The position numbers and the translations under genes are program-made. DNA of 64,000 bases from Dioscorea cayenensis subsp. rotundata (Eukaryota > Streptophyta > Magnoliopsida > Dioscoreales > Dioscoreaceae), in NCBI RefSeq assembly GCF_009730915.1, contig NW_024086423.1, positions 107,525-171,524 on the forward strand, given 5' to 3'. Each line of letters starts with the position of its first letter. Within the stretch, counting starts at the first letter, position 1. Shown here in pieces: positions 34,298-47,629 of this stretch. The notes beneath the pieces are model-generated. The model was not told the origin of the DNA and did not search any database. It saw only the letters and a list, made by a program, of their open reading frames with translations.

Positions 34298-35970
34298 AAC
34301 ACCTCAAATTGTTACGAAACAATATTCCAATTTTATATTTTTATTTTCAAGATGATCACTCTCACTTGTCCTGTCCTTAAATGTAATATTAATTATTTTA
34401 AATATATATAATTTTCATTTTTTTAGTTACAAACAAAACCCACCAAAAGTACTTTTTAATTGCAAACTCTTTGTAAAAGATGATTTCAAATTACAAATAA
34501 TAAAAAATAATTTAAAAAAAAGTTTAAAATCAAACATAAAAATAATAAGCAATAAAACACCAAATAGATAAAAAAAAATTAAAAAAAAAAAAAGAAAAAT
34601 AAAAATCCAAGAGAAAAAAACTGAAAAGAACCATCAGAAACCGGTTGGTATCCACAGCGAGCATAACTCAAATGCGGTCCGCATCATGGTCGGTCCGTGA
34701 TCTCACGAACCACATCATTTGGTTTTTCCATAATTTAATTTATCGAACAAAATTAATAGAAATAAAATAAAATAAAATACTTATCACCTCAGATGAACGA
34801 AGAACTAAAATAAATAATATAAATCATATTTTTTTACAAAAAGAAGAGGGCTCAGAGTAGTAATAAGTATAAAAAGGAAGGAAAAGAAAGGAAAGGAAAA
34901 GAAGAGGGGGAGGGCTCAGAGTAGTAATGGGTATAAGAGTGTTATCAGCACAAATGAAAACTTCAGAGTGGTGCATGACTTTCATCTCTTCTCATCACTG
35001 CCCTCTTTTTTTCTTTTTCTCTTTTCAAATCAAAAATCAAACAATCTCAAAACCTAATCTCGATCTGCAGACCAAAAAAGAAGATACAGAAGCAAGAGAA
35101 CATCAAAAATCAGACGGGGAACAAAGAGACTGTTTTGAGAGGTGAGAGTTCTTTGGTAGGGGTTGTGTGTGCATATATATATATAGAGGTGTGATTGACG
35201 GCGGAAACCCTAACCCTAATTCCAGGCAAATTTAATCCGTTGGATGGATCACACCTTGAAATTACGGATATAACCTTTTAATTAAAGGATAAATAGAATA
35301 ATTATATTTCTTTTATTAATTGATATTGAAAAAATATTAATATTAAAATATACCCTTCTGTAATTTAAATATATATATATATATGAATTTTAAAATGTTT
35401 ATATTACTCAACGTTAATTTAACATTGATCTTTACATAAGTAATATTAATATATCACAATGACACAAAATCTGTGAACTTAAAAACCACTTGATGTATAT
35501 AAGTATATAACCAAAAAACCCTCAGTGAATGCATGTAAAATAAGAATTATTCATTAAACAGAGATTATATACTACAAAGTGATCCTGATCACACTTGCAT
35601 ACAAAATAGTAGGTAAGCTAATTAAAAACCAATAATGTACATAGAGCTAAGCCCAGAGTTAAAAGAGAAATAAAAAAATTCCGGTATTATCCAACATTAA
35701 TATCTCTGATTTACACTTCCAGAATCAATTTGAACCAACAATCAAATTTTTGTACAGGAGGTTGTATTCAATCCGTGAATTATGTAAGCATCTCACCACC
35801 ACCATCACCAGATTACTGTTACTAATCATCCTGTAAATGTGGAATGGTAGTGAGAACAATGATCAGATACATATATATATATATATAAAGATAGTTCAAA
35901 AAGCAACAATATTAAGTAACTTACTAGTTACTGATCAATGTAAGAATCTAGCCTTGTAATGAGGATTAGA
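34298..35970. other. Intergenic region with a promoter-like stretch
   Basis: AT-rich. Around 34.85-35.22 kb there is a purine-rich GGAAAGGAAAAG run, a pyrimidine-rich block, and a telo-box-like AAACCCTAACCCTAA beside a TATATATATATA run. On the minus strand this would read as TATA, leader and splice signals, but no coding sequence follows on either strand. It may be an orphan promoter or a non-coding transcript. Confidence 0.35.
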
Positions 35971-35975
35971 AATTT

Positions 35976-37239
35976 TTAACTCCATCTACTGCCGGTGAAC
36001 TCGAAAAAGAGTGGCGAAGACGAATCTGATTTCCTAATAGCTGATGGTATGGTTCTTGTGTTTTGGTATCGCTTCTTGGTTACACCACTGTCACTGATAC
36101 TCCCTTCGGGAAGCTGATCATAAGCCTCTGAGAATTCCTCGCTGCGAGACTCCAAAGGTATAAGAAAACTGTCATCCTTGGCTTTTCTCTTTCGCTTCTC
36201 GAACTGCTTCACATTTGCGGATATCTGATGGAAGGTTTCGTTTATTCTTGCAATCCCTCGCTCCATGGGTTCTACCACATGTGACACAGTGAACTTGACA
36301 TCATCCACCATCTGAGAGCAAATGAGGAAATGCAAAAGAGAAACATGTTGCAATAAATGAAGCTGTTTTAGAAAACGAAAACTACACTCGGTCAATTGAA
36401 CGGAAAAATACTCACAATCTCCCCACTCCCAAACACAACATCACGAACACTTTGTGGGAAGCTCAACCGTTTTTCTCTGTCACCAAACCGATCGACATGC
36501 ATCTTCCATAACCTTGCACTTTCTCTAACCTCTTCGGGATCAGGAGGAGCTCCAAGTGATGCATAGTCAGTCATCACAGCAAAATTACGAACGCATCTCT
36601 CTCCGCGTTGATAAGGTCTCGCTGGGAATACATACAAGTGCACCACAGCAGCAATCCCCATCTGTTGAAGTATATAGATTATATGTCATTCAACTTTCTA
36701 GCTTTTAAGGTGTTGAAACTTCCAGGATTTGACAAGAGAAACAACATTCATGAATATGGCATAAAGTGGGTTCAGGTCCTTGCAGTAGTAATACATTATA
36801 GAATAAAGCTGTCACCTCAGCAAAACACTAAATAATAGGGAAAAATTGAACAGTGAACATTAAATCTAACCTCGATGCAAATTATATAGTCCTGGATGCG
36901 TGTCTTCAGCTCTTTAGCCAAATGACCTTTAAAAATCCCTGTTGAGAAGAGAAATGCCACCGCAACACCTTGCCACCAAGTCACGAACACAATAGACTTG
37001 AACACAAGAAACTTGGCGAGAGGCTTTATGGGTTGCAACTTATCCTTCGTGATAGAATAGAATTTTATAAGGCAATACAATGCCCATGTCTGGCTAAAAT
37101 TCATAACCACAGCCAGATATGGATATCTGCAAACAAAAATTACTTCTGTCATTTGCTTTCCCCATATGCCACATTTTATGTCTAAAAAGACAAGGCTCCT
37201 GCCTGCCAACATCCAAAGTTGTCCACAATCTTAAATTGC

Positions 37240-37273
<34 letters not shown>

Positions 37274-40204
37274 TGAACCCTTCATCCCATTGGCAGCTAT
37301 GGCCTTGTGCACTAGGTTAACCTTCAATCTACATCAAATTCTACTATTGCATAAAATAGAAGAAAGAAAGTCAATCATTTTATAAGCCAGGAAGGATCAA
37401 ATACTTCTTGTTAAATAACTTGCACTCATACACTAAGGTTTATTAGATTTATATCCTGGTATAAGATTGCCATGTGACTATGTGAGAAGGATAGATGAGG
37501 TTAAGAATGATCTTACCCATATCTCCACTCAAACTTCCCTTCTCCATAAACACCAAAAAGTTCAAGAATGATGGCAAAAAGAGCACATATAGTCTTCAAT
37601 ATCATCTGGCAAGAATAAGTTTATTAATCATCATCAGAGACACTATGCAGAATTAAAAAGAGAGATTAAGTTTTAATCTTAAAGGGGAAAAAATGGAAGA
37701 GCATACATATTGAACAATGCCAATTTTTACAGCCTGATAAAAGTCTGAGCCAAGATACCAGTGTCTCAATAAGCAATTCAGTGGGAAAGGGTGTTCAACA
37801 ATTCCGTCAGCATATTCCACTTCCAGAAGAGGAATGCTAGAACTGATTTCAATCTGTGACTCCATAAACTGAATTGTTTTTTCCTCACCACCTTAAAGCA
37901 AAAATAATACCAGTTAAGCATGAGAGCAGTTCGTGAAATTACAATTCAACCAAATGAATCTGACAAAATTGAAATTACTAACATTGAAGCTAAAAAACTA
38001 AAAGCCTTCTTTTATAAGTTAATTTAAGACTAACCGTACACTAAGAGGTAGACTCCTTGCAAGTAGTTTCTTATTATATGGCAGGATTTAAAGTTATGGC
38101 ATTTGCAAAGTACTTAAACAAATGAAATATAAAAATGCTTTTGAATAATTTTTTGTGATTTCATTCCTCAAAAAAGCAATAAATTTAGAGATTTAACCTA
38201 CTTCTAAGGCGATTATGGATGCAGTCATTAATTTTTTTTTCCTTAAAACCTTTCCTCACAGTTGTAGCCTAGAATTTCACAGGAGCTGCAAAGCAATGAT
38301 CATGCAGCTTGACATCTAAGGCTACTGAACATGTAGTGATAGGTTAGGATACAAAAATGACAAACAAAAGAATTAAGGAGATACTTAATATCCTTAGTTC
38401 TCATGGCCCTTATTTCTAACCTATCAAGCTCATTTACATCCTCTCACCCTAACCTCAGAACGTTTCACTAACATGGATCAAATGCTTGCAAAATGAAAAC
38501 TAGACAGCATTTCTCATGTGATTTCCAAATAACAGATATTAATAAGCAGGTCAGATCTATTACACTTTCACCAGTTGTTCATTCTAGGCACAAATATCTT
38601 ACTGTTTTGTGGCTCTGCTTGGGAAGCAAATATTTTAAAATATTTTAAATTTGTTAAGGCATTTCTGACATTGCTTAAACTTGGGATACTTAACAGTTCT
38701 TGTGTTAATTTGTTCAAGGCTCAAGTATTTTATTTGACCTAAAATTTAACAATCATCAATTTGAGATTAGTCATCAATAAAATAAAGAAAAGGTAATAAA
38801 ACACAACAATGGACTACAAAAAATTCAAATAAACATACCTAAACATGCAATCAAGTATCTCTCAAAACAATACATAGCAAATGCTTCATAACAGTCTCGC
38901 ATGATTTCACATACAAATGCAACCTTGGAGTCTAACAGTGACAAAAGCTGCCAAGAGAACATCAGAAACATAAGCATTTAATGGCGACTAGTAATGAGAT
39001 AAAAGTAACAACAGCTTTATTAATTTGAAATAAAATGAGAGAAATGATTTTACATACCGATTCCACAGCATAAACAGGGACCATTAGAATGATACCGATC
39101 AAGAATTTCTGTTCCTGAAATGAAATACATTGACCAAAGTAAAAAAACAATGAATTCATTTAATTTTAAAAACAAAATGCATACTCATAGCAGTGACCAT
39201 TTCTAAGGAAAAAATGTTACCAATCAGTGATACGTCACATTTATCCAAGAGTAGATATCTTTTCTTTAGATACATTGGCGACACATTTGGATCACATGAT
39301 CCACATGTGATGCTAGTTTACTTTAATTTATTTGAAAAAGGAGAGATTTGGTTTCACTTATCTACTTTCTATTACATTCTTCATTTAAAATTTTCCCTTG
39401 TTATTTTAATATCAGTATTTTTATTTATTTATTTCTAATCTTTGAAACTCCATATTTTTTATATATTTTTTTATCTTTATAAATTAATTATTATCTGTAA
39501 AATATTTTTAATAGTAATTTTCATGATTATAAAATTCTAACTTTAAATTAATTTTTATTACGTTTTGAATCTGTTGTCCTAAAATCTGTTTATCTAAGAA
39601 CAATTTGTTTAGCTATAATGTTCTCGACTCTTCTAAGAACAAGGTGGTTCACAGAGTATATATCTACATATACTAAAGACAACTTGTTTCACCACAATAT
39701 TCTTCCCCTCATGTCTACATATATACAAATACCCCAATATACAAGTTGATTTACAACCGTGTCCATGTATTCAGTTTTTATCAAATTCAAGTGTCAAGTA
39801 CTCTCTGATACTTGGATATTATACATTCATATCCATATCATAGTAACACTGTGTCAAATACGTAAATATGTTTCATCCTCGGGTAACAATATGACAAAAT
39901 CAGAAAATAGATCAGACAAAGCTTCTGTGAAGGAATGAACTGTTTGTAAAAATGGAGAGAAACGAAAAATAAAAAGAGACCATTATACCTCAGGCTGACT
40001 GTAAACAGCAAGATGCTCAAAAATCAAGAACATGGAAAGCACAAGTGCAACAAGGACAAAAAAGGCTGCACTCATGATAGGCCAGCTGGGTGAAAACTTT
40101 GAACCTCCTTCTAACTTAAGAGGCCACATATCCAATGATCTGCTTGTTGACTCAACCAGAGAAAAGAGAAGCAACAAGATAAAGCAAACTCTTCTCCAAG
40201 ACAT
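35976..40204 (-). CDS. LAZ1/TMEM184-like (DUF300) multi-pass membrane protein
   Basis: Eight exons on the minus strand (40204-39989, 39114-39058, 38947-38839, 37891-37707, 37605-37517, 37126-36871, 36661-36416, 36311-35976) give 497 residues with phase intact. After a signal-like N-terminus come several membrane spans: SAAFFVLVALVLSMFLIFEH, EQKFLIGIILMVPVYAVES, the exon-3 block DCYEAFAMYCFERYL, MILKTICALFAIILELFGVY, VVMNFSQTWALYCLIKFYSI, and KPLAKFLVFKSIVFVTWWQG. The C-terminal ~190 residues are polar with an ETFHQISANVKQFEKRKRKA-like coiled stretch. This matches Arabidopsis LAZ1 and its homologues, tonoplast or endomembrane proteins tied to vacuole integrity, brassinosteroid signalling and cell death. 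A splice acceptor lies one base before the ATG, so the 5' UTR is interrupted by an intron. Confidence 0.92.
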
Positions 40205-40205
40205 T

Positions 40206-42285
40206 CTAGCAGAAACTCAAATTAAAGCATTTGCTTGAATGGAGCAAATAATTGACCCCTGAATACAGAACTTTGAGCCTGCTGTTGCTGAGCAACTTAC
40301 GATCCCAGAATGATTGTGATAATTTTCAATCACTGTATTCATTATGCATGTAAACACAAAAGCAGATTGTAAGTACAGATTACAGAATATGATACCGTCA
40401 TAGCAGCATAGAAATCAATTAAGAATCCTGCACTCAGATCACTGTCATTTTATCCATGGAAGGAAGGACGATTATTATTGTGTGCGTCTGAAGGCCGTTG
40501 CAATTTTTGTGAAAGCAAATAGTAAAAAAGAACAATTCCTCTGTCAACTAGCAATTGCTTGTCCTCCACATGAAACTAAAATGATGAGTGTTTACAATTC
40601 ATGTGAACAAATGATGACATCTCATATGCAAAATCTCATGCACAAAGGGTTAGACAAAAGTATGCAAAGTGCCCTATCCGAACCAACTAAAATTTACAAT
40701 AATGGGAAATTAAGCTATTAAGGCAGAGCCAACACTCTAATTATATTGAAGACCTCAAATAAGCCTATTCTCCCACAGCCATAGTCCTTCTACAGTGAAA
40801 AACAAAAGCTGCAAAAAATCATTTTCATCATACCAGATTTCTTAGTGGTGAAACAATGTCAGAGAAAACCACAACAATGCAAAATCTTATGAATTTTTAA
40901 AGTTCAATACATGATGTGAATGAATACCTCTCTTCGCAGTCCATCAGAATTTAGCTTTTATGGCACGAGTTTTAAACCATGAATATTGTGAACCTGAGAT
41001 AAGCTGAGAAACTATGTTCACACAATTCAAGAAAAGAAAGTCAAACAGCACTAACAACAAAAGACGGAGTCAATACAGATTGACTTGCCACAGTCATAAT
41101 TTTAAAGGCTCTCTTTTTAAAACGTTCAGCCACTAGTGAGCATAACAGTAAATTGAAGAGGCACCACAACACAAAGAATTAAAAGGAAAATTTACACAAG
41201 AATAATAAATGTTTGCTATACAATCTCATACTCCTGCAACATCAGTTTGGTCTAGAACATGATGAGCCAAAATACCTAAGCTGGCAACTGTTATCAAAGG
41301 ACTCTGGGCCCCAGCCCTACTTGGACATCAGCCAAGCTTGAGCAACCAGAGACCATAACAAATTTTGAGCAGAAGGAAGGCCTCCAAAGAATAATAAGAT
41401 ATCTTAAAAGAGTACCCATCATTTCCTACAACTCAACCCATGCCCTTAATAATAAACCTTAATCTTCATCATACTCTATTGGATGTATCTTCCATTCGTT
41501 CAGGTTGTATGCATATTTCCAATAAGATAATAACACATAAGCTAGTAACGGATATGGCTTGAATGACATTAACGAGTCATCCTTATTTTAAATAATACGC
41601 GGGCCACTAGCTCTTCAAGGGTCTTCCAAAACGAAAACAAAAGCTTTTCAAAGAAGATGAACCATATAAAAATCCGAACTTTAAGGCTTAAAACAAAATC
41701 CAACAACACAACCAAACCCTGAATTATATTTTATCCAGAAATCTGACCTCTTTACCAGCTTCCACTCACGCAACTCTTCCACAAACATTAAAAGTTCAAA
41801 ATCTTACAAGAACTAAATTTTTCATCAGAATTTGTGCATTACTCCATTAGGGCAACAAATAACAATTAATACGTCAATAAAGAACAAGTTCGATCGTTCA
41901 TCCAACAGCATCATCGCTATGCCACCAAGACAAAATCAACAAAAAATTAAATAAAAATTAAAAAAAAAAAAAAAAGAAGCAAATAGAGATGATTCTATGG
42001 ATAGAAAGAAGGGGGAAATTGGAACAAACCGGGGATAATGGTCTTCCTCGTCGAAGCGAGAAGAGAGAAGGGTTTCTCTCCTTGTTAGACGTGGGAAGGG
42101 ATCGAGAAGCAAACCCTAAAATTTTGAGCGGAATCGCCGAAAAAGAAGAAAGAAGGACGTCGTCTCCGAGAAACCACGTCAAGCACCGCTCGGCGAAGGT
42201 CCGCTTTGCAAACCCGTTAAAGATGATAAAACCCGATCCGATACCCAATCGGATCCGAGTCATCCGACCCGAATTCTCCACATAA
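40206..42285 (-). promoter_or_regulatory. 5'-UTR intron and leader exon of the LAZ1-like gene
   Basis: The acceptor TTTCTGCTAG ends one base before the start codon. A GC-richer leader-like block at about 42027-42285 (minus strand: AACGGGTTTGC near its start, later TTCTCTTCTCGCTTCGACG) ends in CCCCG|GTTTGT. The intron would be about 1.8 kb. The 107-codon minus-strand ORF here is probably leader, as it shows no family resemblance. Confidence 0.5.
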
Positions 42286-43136
42286 ATTTAATAAAATATA
42301 TATTAATTTTTAAAAATTTTAAAAATCCAATTCATGAATGATAATTTACGTAGAAATTGTAATATTTAAAATAATGACACATTATTAAGAACATAAAAAT
42401 ATGTGAATTTTAAATTAAAAATGTAAATCCATTCAAATGCAATGCTTGCTTTCAAAATCACTATACTGTCTAGAAAACTTCCGGATTTTGCTCTCAGACA
42501 ATAACAATAACAATAAGTCATTGACTTTAATTATTTGAGGTTCACTATTTTTTAACATTCCGTTCTCAAAAACCAATAAATCGATAAACCAAACTCGGAC
42601 ATATCATTTCATATAGTTTCTACTAAACATATTCTAAGTATACCTTTGGTTTTTATGATCCTCTATAGCTAAAGACCCTTCACATTTTTTATGAGCTTCT
42701 TTTGTTCATGCCATTTTAATTTATTATTTCTTAATTTAATAGTAATATGTTCTACTTTTAATCAATTTTTTTAATAAATCTTTTCTGATAACACATTATA
42801 TCCATTCATACATTATCTCTAATCTAACAATTATTTTATATTTTTTTTTTCAATCCAATATGTATTCTACAATTGTATAAAACCCCCAAAGCTCCACTTT
42901 ATTTTAGCTAACCTGCATTAATCTTATTTATAACATCTTTTACAAGTCCTGATCATCTTGAATTATAAAATATATGTATTGAAATTTTCTATTTCTACCA
43001 ATCTCATATGAATAGCGTAAAAATTTTACTTTAATACCACATCACCTTGATTACTTATTTAATTATAATTAATAAAAACCTTTTTTTTTAAATAGAAATA
43101 TTTCACAATCTTTATATATAATAAATATAATAATTT
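42286..43136. other. AT-rich intergenic DNA
   Basis: No gene, RNA or clear transposon was recognised between the LAZ1-like leader and the SINE. Confidence 0.5.
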
Positions 43137-43316
43137 ACCAATGGGTGAGGAGCCCAACGGTACCCCGGGTCCCCTCGTGTTGGAGAGATGCTAGTTTGAT
43201 TCCCATGAACCGCGCTCCCCGCTTTCCAGAGAGTGAGGACATGTGGGTGATACCCCTGTCCCATATACGCTCCTGAGGGTTAGCACTTGTCGACCTACCT
43301 AAAAAAATAAAATAAT
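43137..43316 (+). mobile_element. tRNA-derived SINE with 13-bp target duplication
   Basis: The element starts ACCAATGGGTGAGGAGCCCA, contains a B-box-like AGTTTGATTCCC, and ends CTACCTAAAAAAATAAAATA. The direct repeat AATATAATAATTT lies immediately before (43124-43136) and after it (43317-43329). The body aligns with the intronic SINE at 29.1-29.3 kb, so both belong to one family. Confidence 0.85.
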
Positions 43317-43329
43317 AATATAATAATTT

Positions 43330-44305
43330 CATTAACAGTATATCAAGTTGACTAGTCAAACTTTGCAATGTTTTGAATGATCACGTACACATTTGATGAT
43401 TTTCAATATATATATATATATATATATGTACGTACTAAAACCCAATAAAGAACTAGCATCCAGTTATTCTCAAGAAGATATGATATGGACCATATGGATC
43501 TTGCTTTGCTTGCATGAAACTTTAAAAAAAAAAATTGATAAAACTTTGTTGGCATTTCTATCCCTTAGAGAAAAGGGTCATTTTACGTAAGTCAGTTGGG
43601 AAGTCATGCATTTAGTTGGTGGAAAGTCGATGAAATCATGAAGTCCAGCTTCGACACGTCTTATGTTTTACATATGAAAATGAACTTCATTTGTCATCTC
43701 AATGATAAGTTTTATCATTTTTGCATTGCTAAGGCACCACAAAAAGCACACCATTGATCTCCTTTTCTTGTGTGGTGGCGGCTTATACACTTATTAACAA
43801 CTATTTTTATATTATATACACTATATATTTTATGGGTATCTAATTAGTTTTTTAAAATCTATAAAGTTTGAATGCATAATTTAATTGTTGTTATTTTGTA
43901 AAAAAAAAAAAATACTGTTAGTTACTGTACTACTAAACAGCTACTATTAACTATTGTAAATATTATTTTGCGAATAAATAGTAATCATTAGATAAAAATC
44001 TAATTACCATTCTTCCAAGGGTGTGCCCTTATATACATACATATTTTTTGAAGTTTTCAATTTGATTTATTTTCAATTTTTGTTGTTTTAATTTTATACC
44101 AAAAATAATATTTAGTAGACAATGATTTTTTGGTTCATTGGTATCAGTTGTCCATGTAAGATATTTGTGTTTTACTAAGTCCATATTTGTAAAAAAAAAA
44201 AAAAATTATAGATGATCTACATTTCATTTTGATTTCTCATTTAAAAATATTTAAGATGATAGAAATGAAAAGATGTGGATATACTGAATATTTGGATTTA
44301 ATATA
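43330..44305. other. AT-rich intergenic DNA
   Basis: Contains a short (AT)n run at about 43410-43428 and poly-A tracts. No gene was recognised. Confidence 0.5.
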
Positions 44306-45189
44306 GTGGAAATTGCCAAAAAAACCCTACAACTTTTGCTTAAATCACAAACAAACCCCCATAGTTTTGAATACCCAAAAACTCCTTCCTTTTCAACTCC
44401 ATGATTTTTGAAAACCCCCAAAAGTACGTAAACTGGCATTAAACGGAGTGTATTTAAAAATTTTATGGACTGAAAATGCCCTTGCACGGAAAGTCGTGGG
44501 TCTGCACCCATTTCACGGTGTGAGAGAAAGTGGGTGGGTTTTTTTCTTAGGCATTACAAACTGCTTGTCTTCTCTCAACTCACGACTCAGCTCAACTCGC
44601 GTCTCCATCTCTTCTCTTCCCACCCAGCACTCTTCCCTTTCCACCGGCGTCTCGAAGAAGAAGTCCCGTGCAAGTATTCGAGCATTTCGTCACTGCGATC
44701 TAAGGTATTCATTATGGTTTTTTTGTTAACTATTCACATTACGAAGAGACATTTTTTTCGGTTTTGGTTTGTGATTTTGTTTTTGTTGGAAGACATCAAG
44801 CTTTCGTGGGGATTAATCGGGTCTGGGGTTTTGTTAGTCTGCAGGGGAGATGTCTCGCTAGGGTTTTTTTGTTTTTGTTTTACATTTTCGCTTTATGTAT
44901 ACTGATCGAAATGGTTTTTCCGATTGTTGTGCTTTTGTGTAATGTTTATAATCTACGCTTTACCCTTTCGCTGATATGGTTGCGATTGTAAAAATGAGGT
45001 CTCCGCTTTAAACAATGAGCTTTTACTGCTTAAGTTAGTTCGTCTCCGCTTAATTATTTGTATCTCTGCTTTAATAGTATACGTCACTACTTAAAAAATG
45101 ATATCAGTGTTTAAGAACTGAGTATTTACCGTTTAACAAATTACATTTCCGCTTAACAATGTGTTGTTATTGTCGCAGGGCTTGTGATT

Positions 45190-45970
45190 ATGGCGGTCAA
45201 TCTAGTTAATGGGCGATGCTACTGACACCCGTGAGTGGAGACCGTGGGTCGAATTGAAAGTTCACATGATCCCTCGACATCGGGAGATCATCCGAAGGAC
45301 ACCGCTCACGACGATTTCATCGAGTTGGAAGTCGTATACCAAGAGCGGGCCCTTCTTGACTCTCATTGCGGAGATACGATAACCGCACTCAATAAATTCG
45401 GGGATCGGGGAAAGCATCGCGACTTTCGAGCCCTCGAAGATGTGGCAATCGTTCTTGGCTGCGTTGCGATGGGGAGGCGATCGTGTTTCGTAAGAAGAAA
45501 ACACGGTCGACTTTTCAAGAGAGGTATTTATCGAAGACGTCACGAGAGACAGAGACTCCATCGAGCACTCTTCAAAGAACTCGCTGGACGGAGGGAGAAG
45601 AGGAGAATTTTGCCAAACCATCGATGGTGTACTTCTCCGGTACAATCCTCTTCCCAAATACCTCCCTCGCTCGGTTCCCTAACCGGATCGCTGATTATGT
45701 CGATGATCTACCGGAATGGGGCGCTACGCACGGGCGCAAGCGACGTACAAGTGGCTTATGGAGGACATACCACAAGCCGCTACCCGAGTCGCAATCTAGA
45801 TGCGCTGGGGAAGAAGACCAACACCGGGTATGTTAAGGGTTGCACGGTGAGCGCTTAACATCCGGGTTTTACTGAGATGACCGGAATCGGAAAGAAAGTC
45901 CGCTTCTAGAAGATCCCAAGGATGCTGTGCTACGGTGAAAAATACTTTACCGAAGCAAGCTGACGATAGA
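45190..45970 (+). pseudogene. Plant-mobile-domain-like protein remnant of the MULE
   Basis: In three alternating frames one can read a block ending EDVAIVLG (about 45435-45460), TRSTFQERYLSK after a frame change, then FPNTSLARFPNRIADYVDDL, YKWLMEDIP-like residues near 45750, GYVKGCTVSA at about 45830, and FRKIPRMLCYGE-like residues before 45940. These are the successive blocks of the domain found at the front of ULP-type MULE proteins. A good 3' acceptor (GTCGCAG) lies at 45179. Single-base shifts interrupt it throughout. Confidence 0.6.
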
Positions 45971-46259
45971 GACGAGTTTGTCATCTCTCGAAGGAAAAGA
46001 GGTAATAATTCAAAAAAATATTTTTGTTTAACTCGTAGACGTTAACGCTTTAACCATATCATTTACCGCTTTAACTTTATTCATCTATCGCTTTAACATT
46101 ATAACTTACCGCTTAACTTTGTTCAACTACCGTTTAAACTTTTTTAGTTTAATGTTTAATTTGTTTGTTTCATCGTTTAACACAATAGGTTATAACGTTT
46201 AAATATACGAAGTTACATGTGTAAATATAGTTTTAATTGTTTAAACTAAATAATTTCGC

Positions 46260-47360
46260 TAAGATTGTTTTGCTTTTACACATGCTAGTTTCTCGAAACT
46301 GGTTCCGTGAATCGTCGATGAAGAAGTATTTGTTCAGCCAACCGTCGGTCGGATGCTATTGCTCCCGGAACCGCTTGCTCAAAGGCAAGATGAGAGGGCA
46401 ACCTCTTCCTTGCGCTACTGGACGCCGCTTCTCCCGCTCGAGCCAAAACGTATTCGCCGAGGCCGGAGAAGCCCTCCCCACCCCGCCCGACCGTGGCTTC
46501 CCCCCCGACCGTGTCAGCCCCCCCGAACGTGGCAGCTCCCCTGCCGGCACTAGGCGAGGATGTCACTGCAACTCTCATGCAGGCTTGCAGATTTTGATGA
46601 CCGAGTTCCCTCGGCTTTGTCGCCGGGTGGAGGCATTGGAAGGCCGATCACGATCACAATCGATCGCGCCTTCCCTTCAAACAAAATGAAGCACCCGGGA
46701 CGGATACGCTGGTCGGAGTTCGACGACGAGGACATCATCGGGGTGGCCCTTCAAAGACGGCCTCATTCAAGAAGCTTGCAAAAAGAGGAAAACAATAATG
46801 CCTCCGTCTCCACCCGCGTCGGGGACCGACGATGAAATAATAGCAAACGACCATCGGCAGCAGCACCATCGGCGGCCGATGTTGTTAACGCTGATGACAT
46901 GCCCATCACGCTGGAGGAGATCGAAGATGGCGCCCGAGTTTGCCGCGGTGGAAAAGATCGTCGACTCGCTGTTGACGACATCATGCATACGGCTGGAACC
47001 CAGGGCGTCCGACATCGCGGCATCAAAGATGGACACAATCCATGAAGAAGAACAACCGGACAACGTCGTGTCTCCCATCGATGCTCGCCGCTGGAACTCA
47101 CGGTTGAGAAGGTCGTTGAGTCTATCCTCAACGAAGTGGAATTCACGGTGGAACCAACGGCTGACCGTGCGCCGCATCGAGCGCGCATACAATCCCACAA
47201 GAACAAGAAGCATGTAAGGGAAGTGTCTCCCGTTGATGCTGCCGTCGTGCCCCCATTAAAGGAAGCCAATAAAAAAGTAGAAGAACTTCGGAAAGTCTTC
47301 ATTCCGAAGAAAAAAAATACGTTGGCTAATCGCGGCTCAATAAGTACGAGCAAGAGTTGA
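46260..47360 (+). pseudogene. Low-complexity linker region of the MULE protein
   Basis: GC-rich, Pro/Arg/Glu-rich readings in all frames of both strands, including long but composition-driven minus-strand ORFs. It ends with KVEELRKVFIPKKKNTLANR before an intron-like AT stretch. It fits the variable linker between the mobile domain and the protease; no domain is recognisable. Confidence 0.45.
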
Positions 47361-47629
47361 TAAGGATCTTCCTCAACTGCCCTATGGACAAGTAAGTTTG
47401 AAGTTTTTTTATGATATTGTTTAAACTGCTTTTAGTTACCATTTAAGTAGGAGCGTTAACGCTTTAAAAATTTACGGATAACATTTAACTTATAAGTGAT
47501 ACCCTTTTAAATATTACCGCTACCGCTTTAAACATTCAATATAGAATTTAAAGTTTATACTTTAACGCTTTAATTTTATACTTACAACATTGTTTACATG
47601 TCTTTGTTCCGCTCAACCACAGAGACTGT

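Noticed and set aside
34930-35145. Possible microRNA precursor or small coding gene
   Set aside because: No convincing foldback with a known mature microRNA was seen, and the 72-codon ORF is low-complexity.
35203-35220. Telomere-like AAACCCTAACCCTAA
   Set aside because: Only two units; better explained as a telo-box promoter motif than as interstitial telomeric DNA.
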